A DNA stretch of 64,000 nucleotides from Streptomyces narbonensis (GCF_014649015.1 NZ_BMSF01000008.1:62001-126000); one strand, 5' to 3'. Counted from the first letter of the stretch, positions 51,955 to 59,714 are shown. The notes: generated by a model from the letters alone, not told the origin. Numbers and translations are program-made.

Positions 51955-51971
51955 TGGTTGCAGTTCTGGTT
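51955..51971. other. Putative integrase arm site, right end of element A
   Basis: TGGTTGCAGTTCTGGTT, 16 of 17 matching the site at 21791-21807. It lies 100 bp left of the 52071 attachment core. Confidence 0.55.
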
Positions 51972-52070
51972 GCGTTCGCCTCCGTCCGGGGCCGTCCGAA
52001 CGGAGGCGATGCACAAGCTCCGCAGCAGGTCAGGACACCTACGGCCCCTGCCGGACCCCCGTACGAACAT

Positions 52071-52124
52071 TTGGAAAGCGTGTTGGGGGCAACCCCTCAC
52101 GAGTTCGAATCTCGTATCCTCCGC
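52071..52124 (+). other. Attachment site between elements A and B (tRNA-Ser 3' end)
   Basis: An exact 54-bp copy of tRNA-Ser 21673-21726. It lacks the 5' half, so it is not a tRNA gene. GGACCCCCGTACGAACAT directly upstream is shared with the 55.7-kb copy. Confidence 0.93.
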
Positions 52125-52145
52125 AGCCGCCTGAACAGGCGAAAC

Positions 52146-52180
52146 GAAGAACCCGGACCGCTCTAGCGGCCGGGTTCTTC
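52146..52180 (+). terminator. Terminator-like hairpin after the 52.1-kb attachment site
   Basis: GAAGAACCCGG (52146-52156) pairs with CCGGGTTCTTC (52170-52180); an inner CCGC/GCGG helix closes a TCTA loop. Confidence 0.7.
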
Positions 52181-52185
52181 GGCAT

Positions 52186-52203
52186 GTCCTGGTCTCATTC
52201 GCG
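52186..52203. other. Putative arm site, left end of element B
   Basis: GTCCTGGTCTCATTCGCG is identical to 55601-55618. Confidence 0.55.
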
Positions 52204-52401
52204 GTCTCGCTTATCTCTGACATTCAGGTCATTCAGTACGGCACGCCAGGATCAACCGCGCTCCGGCCCATCCGCAGCTCGCTCTCCGGGGGTGAACTGC
52301 CCCCGAGTGCCGGCGGTGGGCCCATCGAATGCGCAATCCTTGGCTCCGCTCGGGGCTGCTCTGATCCCCAGCCGTGTTCCCGGTCTCGCGAGGTGTTCCC
52401 C

Positions 52402-54831
52402 ATGACGTCCCGATCCACGCTGACGGCCTGGCTGGCCGGCCTCGACGCCCCGCGACTGTCGCATGTGCTCGGGATACGGAAGGACTCCGTGGCGCCGCCG
52501 GAGCCACGCTCCATGGAGGAGTTGGCGGAGCGCATTCTGCGGCCCGGCTCGGTTGCGCTCGTCCTGCCGCAGCTCGCCCTGCCGCACCTCCAGGTGGCCG
52601 AGGCACTGGCCGCCTTGGGAACGCCCTTGTCGCGCGGCGCCCTGGCGAGGGCGCTGGGAGCGACGACGCCCGCCGCCGCTCGGGCGCTGGACGGCGTGCT
52701 GGAGGCTCTGGCCGATCACGCTCTGGTCTGGCCGGACGGCGACGGGAAGCTCGCCATGGCCGCACCGCTGCGGCAGGCGTGGGACGCGCCACTGGGGCTG
52801 GACGCTCCATTGGACGAGCTGCTGGAGGGTGTGACCTCCGAGGAGCTGCGCGGCATGCTCGTGGCACTGGGCATCAAGCCGCCCGGCACGCGGCAACAGC
52901 GCACGACCGCTGTCCTGGAACACCATGGCGATCAGCAACGCGTCGCCGCCGTGATCGCCAAGGCTCCTTCGGCCACCCGGCGGCTGCTTGAGCGCCGGGC
53001 GAAGTTCGCACCGCGACACACGGAGTTCGTCGTGTTCGGAGCCCCCGCGGCCGACTCGCCGGGCGAGCGATGGGCCCTGGACCGGGGGCTCCTGGTCCGG
53101 AACCGCCATGGGTACGGGCAGGCCCATATGCCCGCCGAGGTGACACTCGCGCTGCGCGGGCCCGGCTGGTCGGCCCCGTTCGAGCCCTTCCCGCCCGTCG
53201 CTGAGCCGGTGTCCGTCACCGCCGTGGAAGTGGACCGGGAGGCGATGGCGGCGGCTGCGGCGTTCACGGCGCAGGCCGCCTCGGTCCTGTCCGTCTCCTC
53301 GTCCGCTCCGCCGGCCAAGCTCAAGTCAGGTGGGATCGGCGCACGTGAACTGACCAGAATCGCCAAGGCGGCGCAGGCCGACGGCGCTGTCGTACGCATC
53401 ACCCTGGAGACGGCGTACACGGCCGGACTGCTGGCGGTCGACGGCGACCGCGTCGCACCCACCGAGGAGTACGACACCTGGACGGCGCAGGAACCCGCGG
53501 AACGGTTCGCGGAGCTGCTTCAGGCATGGTGGAGCTTGGGACTCACACCTTCCCAGGCCTGCGACGAGGACAACAAGGCGCTGCCGGCGGTGGTCGGGGC
53601 GCCTCCCTGCGAAGGCTGCCTGCAGGCTCGACACGGGCTGCTCGCCGCGGCGGCGATGCTCCCGGAAGGGCAGGGCGTGAAGGTCGCCACGGACCTGGTC
53701 CCGCTGGTGACATGGCTGCGTCCGCTCGCCCACCCGTCCACCCAGGACGAGACACCGTTCGCCGCGGCGATCCGCGAGGCCGAGTTGCTCGGTGTCATCG
53801 CCCGAGGCGCACTCTCCCCCCTCGGCGCCGCTCTGCTGGCCGATGACATGGAAGGGCTGACCGCCGCCTGCCGGCGGCTGCTGCCCGAGGCCACCGGAAC
53901 GGCCCGGTTCGGCGGCGACCTCACGGCCGTCATCGCCGGCATGCCGTCCGTACGCGTCGCCGAACTCCTGGATTCGACCGCCGACCGGGAGATCAGCGGC
54001 ACGGCTTCCGTGTGGCGGTTCAGCGCGGACAGCGTCCGCCTGGCCCTGGACGCCGGCCGCACAGCGGACGAGATCTCGGCCGAGCTGACCGCCATCGCCG
54101 GCGGGGCTCTGCCGCAGCCCCTGTCCTATCTCATCGCCGACACCGCTCGCCGGCACGGCCACGTGCGCATCGCCCCCGCCGCCTGCGTCGTCCACGGCGA
54201 GGAACCGGCCCTCCTGGCCGAACTCGCCGCCCACCGGGGCCTTGCCACGCTCGGGCTGCGGCAACTCGCCCCGACCGTGCTCGTCAGCGGCAGCCCGCCC
54301 CACACGACCCTCGCCGCGCTCCGGGCCCAGGGCTACGCCCCCGTCGCCGAGGCCGCTGACGGAACCGTACGCATCGAGAAGGTCCCACCCCAAAGGGCCG
54401 CTGCCACCCCGACCCCACGGAAGACCAGGGGGCGTACAGGCGCCGAACGCACGGCGCACCGAGCGGCGGAGGCAACGACGGCGGTCGACTCGTGCGCCAT
54501 GGCCGCCCGGATGCTGACCGCCCCGCTGACGGTTCCGGCGCCCGACCCCTTCGGGGCCGGGGGCGCCTTCCATTCGGACACCGAAGAGATCGTCGCCGGG
54601 CACGCGAAGCAGCTGACGTACACCGACGTCCGCCAGCTCGCCCACGCCATCGACACCGGTACAGCCATCCGGGTCGAATACGTCGCCGCCTCGGGAAGCC
54701 ACACCGTCCGTACCCTCAGCCGCCTCGACCTCGACCCGCCCTACCTCGAAGCCTGGTGCCACCTTCGGGACGCCGAGCGTGTCTTCACGCTCTCCCGCAT
54801 CCACGGGGTCATGCCGGTAGGGCATGGCTGA
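52402..54831 (+). CDS. Helicase-associated (XPB-like C-terminal) protein with WYL-like end
   Basis: An 809-residue protein of the actinobacterial helicase-associated family. It starts MTSRSTLTAWLAGLDAPRLSHVLGIR, with winged-helix-like repeats in the first 200 residues (ALGTPLSRGALARALGATTPAAARALDGVLEALADHALV). The region VWRFSADSVRLALDAGRTADEISAELTAIAGGALPQPLSYLIADTARRHGHVRI is the helicase-C-3/XPB-associated segment. The end, IRVEYVAASGSHTVRTLSRLDLDPPYLEAWCHLRDAERVFTLSRIHGV, is WYL-like. In many genomes a DNA helicase gene sits nearby, but none is found here. ATG 52402 is preferred because GAGGTG precedes it; GTG 52393 is also in frame. Confidence 0.78.
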   Translation: MTSRSTLTAWLAGLDAPRLSHVLGIRKDSVAPPEPRSMEELAERILRPGSVALVLPQLALPHLQVAEALAALGTPLSRGALARALGATTPAAARALDGVLEALADHALVWPDGDGKLAMAAPLRQAWDAPLGLDAPLDELLEGVTSEELRGMLVALGIKPPGTRQQRTTAVLEHHGDQQRVAAVIAKAPSATRRLLERRAKFAPRHTEFVVFGAPAADSPGERWALDRGLLVRNRHGYGQAHMPAEVTLALRGPGWSAPFEPFPPVAEPVSVTAVEVDREAMAAAAAFTAQAASVLSVSSSAPPAKLKSGGIGARELTRIAKAAQADGAVVRITLETAYTAGLLAVDGDRVAPTEEYDTWTAQEPAERFAELLQAWWSLGLTPSQACDEDNKALPAVVGAPPCEGCLQARHGLLAAAAMLPEGQGVKVATDLVPLVTWLRPLAHPSTQDETPFAAAIREAELLGVIARGALSPLGAALLADDMEGLTAACRRLLPEATGTARFGGDLTAVIAGMPSVRVAELLDSTADREISGTASVWRFSADSVRLALDAGRTADEISAELTAIAGGALPQPLSYLIADTARRHGHVRIAPAACVVHGEEPALLAELAAHRGLATLGLRQLAPTVLVSGSPPHTTLAALRAQGYAPVAEAADGTVRIEKVPPQRAAATPTPRKTRGRTGAERTAHRAAEATTAVDSCAMAARMLTAPLTVPAPDPFGAGGAFHSDTEEIVAGHAKQLTYTDVRQLAHAIDTGTAIRVEYVAASGSHTVRTLSRLDLDPPYLEAWCHLRDAERVFTLSRIHGVMPVGHG

Positions 54832-54909
54832 GGAGCCGATGCGCACAGTGACCGACGGGAGCGTCACCGGTGGGCGTTCCACTTTCGACGACCCTCATGC
54901 ATCGCCATT

Positions 54910-54937
54910 GATATACTAGGTGCACCTTCAGATATAC
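54910..54937. promoter_or_regulatory. Operator/promoter region of vapBC
   Basis: The palindrome AGGTGCACCT (54918-54927) lies between two GATATAC copies (54910-54916 and 54931-54937). TATACT (54912-54917) could be the -10 box. Toxin-antitoxin operons are normally autoregulated at such sites. Confidence 0.55.
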
Positions 54938-54951
54938 AGCGAGGTTCACCA

Positions 54952-55167
54952 ATGAGTCGCACAGTGATCGATCTCGACGACGAACTGCTGGCCGAGGTGG
55001 CAAAAGCCCTCGGGACAGGCACCAAGAAGGAGACCGTCAACACCGCCTTGCGCGAGGTACTGGAGAACCGGCGCAGAGCACTCGCGCTCACTCGCCTGCG
55101 CGCGGCGGTTGGCGAGGGGGCCTTCGATCTTGAGCTCTTCGAGGACAAGAGGAACTACCGTCGGTGA
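54952..55167 (+). CDS. vapB: VapB-type antitoxin
   Basis: A 71-residue protein. MSRTVIDLDDELLAEVAKALGTGTKKETVNTALREVLENRRRALALTRL is the type II antitoxin VapB ribbon-helix-helix. The C-terminal LRAAVGEGAFDLELFEDKRNYRR would wrap around and block the toxin. The stop overlaps the toxin start (GTGA). Confidence 0.92.
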   Translation: MSRTVIDLDDELLAEVAKALGTGTKKETVNTALREVLENRRRALALTRLRAAVGEGAFDLELFEDKRNYRR

Positions 55168-55586
55168 ACTCGGCCCAGTTCCTCATCGACACCAGCGCCC
55201 TCGCCCGGTTCTTGCGCGGTGACGCCGAGCAGTACGGGTGGGACCAGGCCGCAGCGGCGGGCCTCATCGCGACCTGCCCGATCACCGAACTCGAGTTCTT
55301 CTACAGCGCCCGCTCCGCCGACGACCGCGTGCAGGGAATCGAAAACCTCCGTCTCCTCTTCGGATGGGTCCCCGTGGACGATCGGGCATACAGCCGGGCC
55401 TGGCAGGTCCAGGAAGCCCTGACCAAACGAGGTCAGCACCGCAGCGCGGGGGCAGTCGATCTGGTGGTAGCCGCCACCGCCGAGCTCCAGGGCCTCACCC
55501 TCCTGCACCGCGACCGCGACTTCGAGTGCATCGCGGCCGTCACCGGACAAGCCCTGCAGTGGTACGGGCCGGACGCCGGCAAGTGA
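55164..55586 (+). CDS. vapC: VapC toxin (PIN-domain ribonuclease)
   Basis: A 140-residue PIN nuclease. Metal-binding acids are in FLIDTSALARFL (Asp9), PITELEFFY (Glu), GAVDLVVAATAEL (Asp) and LLHRDRDFECIA (Asp). VapC toxins cleave tRNA or rRNA and are neutralised by VapB. On this small element the pair may act to prevent its loss. Confidence 0.93.
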   Translation: MNSAQFLIDTSALARFLRGDAEQYGWDQAAAAGLIATCPITELEFFYSARSADDRVQGIENLRLLFGWVPVDDRAYSRAWQVQEALTKRGQHRSAGAVDLVVAATAELQGLTLLHRDRDFECIAAVTGQALQWYGPDAGK

Positions 55587-55600
55587 CCGTCACGGTCTCA

Positions 55601-55618
55601 GTCCTGGTCTCATTCGCG
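55601..55618. other. Putative arm site, right end of element B
   Basis: GTCCTGGTCTCATTCGCG, 18 of 18 identical to 52186-52203, 92 bp left of the last attachment core. Confidence 0.55.
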
Positions 55619-55709
55619 CCCGTGCGGCCCTGTCCAGACAGGGCCACCCTGACTGCTCCACCGCAGGTCAGAACACCCACGACCCCCGTCGGACCCCCGT
55701 ACGAACATG

Positions 55710-55764
55710 TGGAAAGCCTGTTGGGGGCAACCCCTCACGAGTTCGAATCTCGTATCCTCCGCCA
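55710..55764 (+). other. Right-end attachment site (tRNA-Ser 3' end)
   Basis: Matches tRNA-Ser 21674-21728 with a single change (GCCTG for GCGTG) and includes GCCA at the end. It is the likely junction with the original chromosome. Confidence 0.9.
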
Positions 55765-55767
55765 GCT

Positions 55768-55803
55768 CAGAGGGCCGGACCGCATCAGCGGTCCGGCCCT
55801 CTG
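55768..55803 (+). terminator. Terminator at the chromosomal junction
   Basis: A 16-bp perfect stem CAGAGGGCCGGACCGC / GCGGTCCGGCCCTCTG with an ATCA loop. It is probably the original terminator of tRNA-Ser before the insertions. Confidence 0.8.
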
Positions 55804-55955
55804 GCATGTGACGGCTGCCATCGCGGCCCTGAACCGCTGAGCCTGACGACGGCATCTCAGTCGTCCACGATCCCCGCGGGGACGGAATCGGCTGAAACCC
55901 GCCCTGCCGGCATCGGACGTACGCCACCATCCGCACATGAGCCAGGAAAAGCCGC

Positions 55956-57452
55956 GTGGGTAAGCGCGAACGCCGCCGTCGGCGGGAACGGTCCACGAAG
56001 CACCGACCGCAACAGCGACCGTCCACTCCGCGGCCAACCATCCACGAATTCCCGACAGACAGCCCCCGCCTCCGTGTCGTGATCAAGCACGATGCTCCCG
56101 AGGACGCCCAGAGGATCAGCGCCCTCTACTGGGAGGTCAAGGACGACGGCACCTGGGCCCGGACCGTGGCCAGCATCGGCGTCACCAGCGACATCGGCGG
56201 CGTGGCCACGGGCCACTCCCACGCCGTCCTGCTCAACTGCCCCTGCGCGAACTGCTCCGAACCGATCGACGTCGCCAACCGCTCCTGGGCCAACAGGGTG
56301 GGCGGCAAGTACCTCGATGCCGAGGCTCCCTCCTACCTCTGCCGGGACTGCTCGGCGATCCACGAGCGCGAGGAGGCCGAGCGACAGCAGCACGCCGCCG
56401 AACAGAGGCGCGTCGAGCGGGAGCGGGAGCGACGAAAGGCCGAGCGGCTCAAGCGCCTGGTCGCCGAGGCCATCGAGGGCGAGGCGGGGAAGACCGAGCC
56501 CCCCGGCCCCCTCCCGGCAGACGATCCCCTGGCCCTCGCCCTCTACGTGGCATTGATCAGCTACGCCACGCGCAACCCCGGCAGGGCGCTCCCCGGGCTG
56601 ACGAGCATCGGACCCCTGGGGTGGACCGGTGACGCCGAGCAGGACAGGGGGCTGCTTCTGGCCCTCTACTACGCCGGACTGCTCGCCCTCGCGCCGGAGA
56701 GCCCGCCGCAGGCGTTCACCCTCTCCCAGGAGAGCGACGAGATCTCCTTCGTCTCCACGGAGGTCTCCTGGCGGGTCACCGGCAGCCTCACCGCCGCACA
56801 AGAACGCGCCAGGAAGGTCACGTACGTCCTCCAGACCCGGCCCGGCCCCCAGGGGGCGGCGGCCCGGGCCGCCTTCGCCGCTCTGATGGACCGGATGGAG
56901 GCCGCCGACGTCGCGGGCTATCTCAACGGCCTGCTCACCAAGCAGTACGGCTATCCCGAGGTGCCCGAAGCACGGCGCGAGGAGCTCGCGGACGTCATCC
57001 GCAAGGGCTTCGAGCACGGATATACCCCAGGTCAGATGATCTGCTTCGCCTGGCGGGCTGCCGACTCCGCCGCGGCCTGGAAGGAGCGCAATCCCCGGAT
57101 GGGGCCCCCGGAGGCGGCGTCCGCCTCGGTGACGAGCCTCAACGGAAAGATCGACAAGGCGATCGAACTCCGCCATGCCATCCCTGAGTACGAGGCCCCC
57201 CGCTGGCACAAGGCACCCCTCGCGCTCAACAGCTTCCGACGGCTCCACTCCGACATCCGCCGGGTCCATGACTCCGGGGTCATCGGTGCGTGTACCCGCT
57301 GCGACGTGAACGGCCTCAAGGAGACCGTTCACCCGGAGACCGGGGCAGGGGCCTTGTGGCGATGCACTCATCCGATCGAGTTCCCGGCCCAGGAGCAGCA
57401 GGAGACGGAGGAGAGCCGCACGGACGAGGCGTCCGACCCCGCCGAGGCCTGA
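55956..57452 (+). CDS. Hypothetical protein with two Cys-pair motifs
   Basis: A 498-residue protein beginning with a very basic segment (GKRERRRRRERSTKHRPQQRP). CPCANC at about residue 96 and CRDC at about residue 129 look like a split zinc site, and CTRC plus WRCTH near the C-terminus may form another. A Glu/Arg-rich coiled coil (residues about 135-170) separates the first zinc region from a helical domain. No family is recognised. The start is GTG. Confidence 0.65.
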   Translation: MGKRERRRRRERSTKHRPQQRPSTPRPTIHEFPTDSPRLRVVIKHDAPEDAQRISALYWEVKDDGTWARTVASIGVTSDIGGVATGHSHAVLLNCPCANCSEPIDVANRSWANRVGGKYLDAEAPSYLCRDCSAIHEREEAERQQHAAEQRRVERERERRKAERLKRLVAEAIEGEAGKTEPPGPLPADDPLALALYVALISYATRNPGRALPGLTSIGPLGWTGDAEQDRGLLLALYYAGLLALAPESPPQAFTLSQESDEISFVSTEVSWRVTGSLTAAQERARKVTYVLQTRPGPQGAAARAAFAALMDRMEAADVAGYLNGLLTKQYGYPEVPEARREELADVIRKGFEHGYTPGQMICFAWRAADSAAAWKERNPRMGPPEAASASVTSLNGKIDKAIELRHAIPEYEAPRWHKAPLALNSFRRLHSDIRRVHDSGVIGACTRCDVNGLKETVHPETGAGALWRCTHPIEFPAQEQQETEESRTDEASDPAEA

Positions 57453-58087
57453 ACCGCGATCGACCGGGCCCCTCGGTCGCGGATCGCCCGGGATTCCGGC
57501 CTCAGGGCTTCGCCGTGGGCCTCGACGGGGCGAGTACGGCGTCGTCCAAGGTCACCTGGGGGGTGGCGGCGTCACGACGAGGCGTGGGGCTGAGGGCGTC
57601 GACCACCGGCGCGATCGCGTCGTACATCCGGATCGCCTGCTCCGGGTGGCCGTCCGAAGCCCACCCCTTGTTGTGGCCGTTGCGACATCTGATCAGCGCA
57701 TCAAGCCGTGGCGACGGCGCTCACCTGCGGAAACAGATAAGGCCCTCGGTGATCGCGGGCGGGTGGCGCACGCGCCGAGCCATGCTCCGGTGCGCGCCCC
57801 TCGTGCACATTGCGCCCGTCGGTCCCTCCGTATCCCTTGAGCCTGGCCCCCCTCACACCTCGTACCTCGCAGAAGCCGGGGACATCTCCTGTCGCACGAT
57901 TCCGCTGGACCTCCCCGGCGTCATCGTGGGCGGGAAGCGTCACCGGGCGCCGTCGAGAAACGCGTCAGCGGTCCGAGCCTCCGGTGTTCAGAGGCGGGGC
58001 TCCGGTGCGGAATCCGTAGCGGGTTCTGTCACGTTCGTCGGCCGACGACAACCGCAGGCGCGGGCGCACGGGCGCATACTGGTGGGG
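57453..58087. other. Gap with little support for intact genes
   Basis: 635 bp between the Cys-rich hypothetical gene and the small conserved gene. Apart from the minus-strand remnant at 57502-57717, no convincing coding sequence is seen. Confidence 0.45.
57502..57717 (-). pseudogene. Remnant of a small gene (no start codon)
   Basis: The minus strand reads APSPRLDALIRCRNGHNKGW, then ASDGHPEQAIRMYDAIAPVVDALSP, ending in TGA. The composition looks protein-like (Cys, Asn, His, Trp), unlike a random GC-rich frame. A stop lies directly upstream and no ATG, GTG or TTG start is available before the conserved-looking part, so it is probably the C-terminal end of a decayed gene. Confidence 0.35.
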
Positions 58088-58309
58088 ATGACAAAGCCTC
58101 CCGCGCCGAAGCGCCACTTGCCGACCAGTCCCTTCAAGGCCCCGGTCGCCCCTCCGCCCAAGGAGTTCACCGTGGGCGACCAGGTCACACACGACATGTA
58201 CGGCCTCGGCCGAGTGATCGGCATCGAGGACGGAGTCGCAGCACTTGTCGATTTCGGCTCGTTGCAAGAGCGGATCCTCAGCCCGTACACAAAGATGAGC
58301 AAGCTGTAG
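58088..58309 (+). CDS. Small conserved protein with a Tudor/CarD-like beta-barrel
   Basis: A 73-residue protein. After a Pro/Lys-rich start (MTKPPAPKRHLPTSPFKAP) comes FTVGDQVTHDMYGLGRVIGIEDGVAALVDFG, then QERILSPYTKMSKL. The 'GD.V.H..YGLG.V' pattern matches CarD/Tudor-like small barrels that bind proteins or nucleic acid. No partner is evident. The ATG is chosen to give this compact product. Confidence 0.7.
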   Translation: MTKPPAPKRHLPTSPFKAPVAPPPKEFTVGDQVTHDMYGLGRVIGIEDGVAALVDFGSLQERILSPYTKMSKL

Positions 58310-58341
58310 AACCCGCTGCGCCCTCCACGGCGTGGCAGCTT

Positions 58342-58377
58342 CAGAGGGCCGGACCGCACAAGCGGTCCGGCCCTCTG
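58342..58377. terminator. Bidirectional terminator (same stem as at 55768)
   Basis: The stem CAGAGGGCCGGACCGC / GCGGTCCGGCCCTCTG has an ACAA loop. It lies between the convergent small gene and the TetR gene. The arms are identical to those at 55768-55803. Confidence 0.8.
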
Positions 58378-58398
58378 TCGTACCGCCCCAGCCTTCCG

Positions 58399-59115
58399 TC
58401 ACGCGGCGGCTGTCGGGAAGTCGCCGAGGGCGCCCTCCAGGAGGTCGAAGACGTGAGCCGCCTCCGGGGCCAGGGTGGTGGCGATCACGTCGTTCGACCG
58501 GCCGGCCAGGGTCAGCTCCTGGATCCGCCGGAACAGCAGCCGGTGCGCCGCCCCCAGGAGCGCGGCGGCCGCGCGGGGGGCGATGGACGGGGTTTCGGTG
58601 GCGTCGGCGGCCTCGGCGAGGTGGGCGGCCTCGGCGAGGTGGGCGGCCTCGGCGAGGTGGGCGGCCTCGGTGAGGTGGGCGGCCTCCGCCAGGGCGACGG
58701 TCAAGGCCTCCTCGCGCTGGTCGTGCAGGTCGCGGAGGCGGGCGGTGAGGGTGGGGCTCTCGGCGATCATGCGGGCGAAGTCGGGGCCGGCGAAGCCCGC
58801 GACGGGGTTGCGCACGTCGAGCGCGGCGGTGAACTCCCGGCGCAGTGCGGCCAGCGGCGACTCACCCTCCGCGCGGCCCGCGACCGCGGCGGCCAGGCTC
58901 GCGGTGAACTGCTCGTGATGGTCGAGGGCCAGGTCCTCCTTGCGCGGGAAGTAGTTGGTGACCGTCTTCTTGGCCACCCGGGCCGCAGTAGCGATCTCGG
59001 CGATCGTCGTCTGTTCGAAGCCCTGCTCCAGGAACAGGCGCGTGGCGTGGTCGGAGATCAGCTGCCTGGTCTCCTGCTTCTTGGACTCGCGGAGTCCCAT
59101 GCTCTCGACGCTCAT
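58399..59115 (-). CDS. TetR-family regulator with tandem EAAHLA repeats
   Basis: A 238-residue regulator. The HTH is TRQLISDHATRLFLEQGFEQTTIAEIATAARVAKKTVTNYFPRKEDLALDH. The ligand-binding part contains five near-copies of EAAHLA (residues about 140-170), encoded by an 18-bp tandem repeat at about 58609-58690. The insert probably lengthens a helix in the ligand domain. It is divergent from the glyoxalase-fold gene, with repeated operator-like sequences between them, so it is likely the repressor of that gene. Confidence 0.9.
   Translation of the reverse strand: MSVESMGLRESKKQETRQLISDHATRLFLEQGFEQTTIAEIATAARVAKKTVTNYFPRKEDLALDHHEQFTASLAAAVAGRAEGESPLAALRREFTAALDVRNPVAGFAGPDFARMIAESPTLTARLRDLHDQREEALTVALAEAAHLTEAAHLAEAAHLAEAAHLAEAADATETPSIAPRAAAALLGAAHRLLFRRIQELTLAGRSNDVIATTLAPEAAHVFDLLEGALGDFPTAAA
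58609..58690. repeat. 18-bp tandem repeat inside the TetR gene
   Basis: The unit GCGGCCTCGGCGAGGTGG recurs about four to five times with a T or C variant. It keeps the reading frame and encodes EAAHLA. Confidence 0.85.
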
Positions 59116-59124
59116 GAGGGAATC

Positions 59125-59195
59125 TTACACTCGTAGCAAAATTATGCTTGACGAAGCTTAGGAGTCGCGCGTAAAGTTACACCCGTCGTAAAGTT
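59125..59195. promoter_or_regulatory. Operator region between TetR and glyoxalase-fold genes
   Basis: TTACACTCGTAGCAAAATT (59125-59143) and TTACACCCGTCGTAAAGTT (59177-59195) are imperfect direct copies, with a further CGTAAAGTT overlapping the second. The region is AT-rich and covers both start regions, as expected for TetR control. Confidence 0.6.
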
Positions 59196-59212
59196 CTCCC
59201 CGAGGAGTCACC

Positions 59213-59653
59213 CTGAACGTCACCACCACCACCCTCTCCCTCACCGTCGCCGACGTGAACACGTCGCAGGACTTCTTCACCACGCACCTCGGCTACCAGG
59301 TCGCCATGGCCGCCGACGGCTTCGCCTCCCTGACCCGGCACGACGCCGCCGCCGACATCGTGCTGCTCCGGCAGGGCACCGAAGTCCTCCCCGCCGAGCA
59401 GCGCGACCAGCGGGCGGGCGGCGTGATCCTGGCGCTCACCGTCAGCGACCTCGCCGCGCACGAGGCCCGACTGCGGGCGGCGGGTGCCCCGATCACGATG
59501 CCGCTGCGCGAGGAGCCGTGGGGCGAGCGCCTCTTCCAGCTGACCGACCCCAACGGCGTGGTCATCCAGCTGGTGGAGTGGGTCACCCCGACCGGCGGCG
59601 AGGCCGGAGCCGGGGCATGGGACGGAAGCGGTGCCGAGGCCGGAGCCTCCTGA
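59213..59653 (+). CDS. VOC (glyoxalase/bleomycin-resistance fold) protein
   Basis: A 146-residue protein if begun at CTG 59213: MNVTTTTLSLTVADVNTSQDFFTTHLGYQ. The CTG has GAGGAG five bases upstream, and the first beta strand of the fold (TTLSLTVAD) is needed, so the in-frame GTG at 59255 would truncate the domain. Further signatures are GFASLTRHDAAADIVLL and WGERLFQLTDPNGVVIQLVEWV. VOC proteins bind metals or antibiotics, or act as lyases or dioxygenases; this one is unassigned. Confidence 0.82.
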   Translation: MNVTTTTLSLTVADVNTSQDFFTTHLGYQVAMAADGFASLTRHDAAADIVLLRQGTEVLPAEQRDQRAGGVILALTVSDLAAHEARLRAAGAPITMPLREEPWGERLFQLTDPNGVVIQLVEWVTPTGGEAGAGAWDGSGAEAGAS

Positions 59654-59660
59654 CCGTCGC

Positions 59661-59700
59661 GGAGGAAGGGCCTCACCGTTCGCGGTGGGGCCCTTCCTCC
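59661..59700. terminator. Bidirectional terminator
   Basis: An 18-bp stem (59661-59678 with 59683-59700, one G-T pair) closed by a TTCG tetraloop, between the convergent VOC and secreted-protein genes. Confidence 0.85.
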
Positions 59701-59714
59701 GTTTCTCCTCCGCA

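Larger units (their letters stand above)
21727..52124. mobile_element. Integrated mobilizable element A (about 30.4 kb) at tRNA-Ser
   Basis: It is bounded by 54-bp identical tRNA-Ser 3' ends. It carries integrase and excisionase, an XRE regulator, a DnaB/RecA-like replication protein, MobC and an HUH relaxase. No FtsK/TraB-type translocase or type IV secretion gene is visible, so self-transfer is unlikely. Cargo includes nuclease and restriction genes and the aminoacyl-tRNA-synthetase-like island. Both inner ends carry a TGGTTGCAGTT(T/C)TGGTT repeat (21791, 51955), probably integrase arm sites. Confidence 0.9.
52125..55764. mobile_element. Element B (about 3.6 kb), integrase-less tandem unit
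   Basis: It is bounded by tRNA-Ser 3'-end repeats. GTCCTGGTCTCATTCGCG occurs exactly at both inner ends (52186-52203 and 55601-55618) and differs from the element A arm repeat. It contains one large gene and a VapBC pair but no integrase or mobility gene, so it looks like a passenger unit mobilised in cis or a decayed element. Confidence 0.75.

Noticed and set aside
52071..52124. Second tRNA-Ser gene
   Set aside because: Only the 3' half is present, without acceptor 5' strand, D arm or full anticodon stem; it is an attachment site.
21727..52124. Self-transmissible actinomycete integrative conjugative element
   Set aside because: No FtsK/TraB-type translocase gene; a MobC/relaxase pair points to a mobilizable element instead.
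55710..55764. Third tRNA-Ser gene
   Set aside because: Same as above, with an extra base change.
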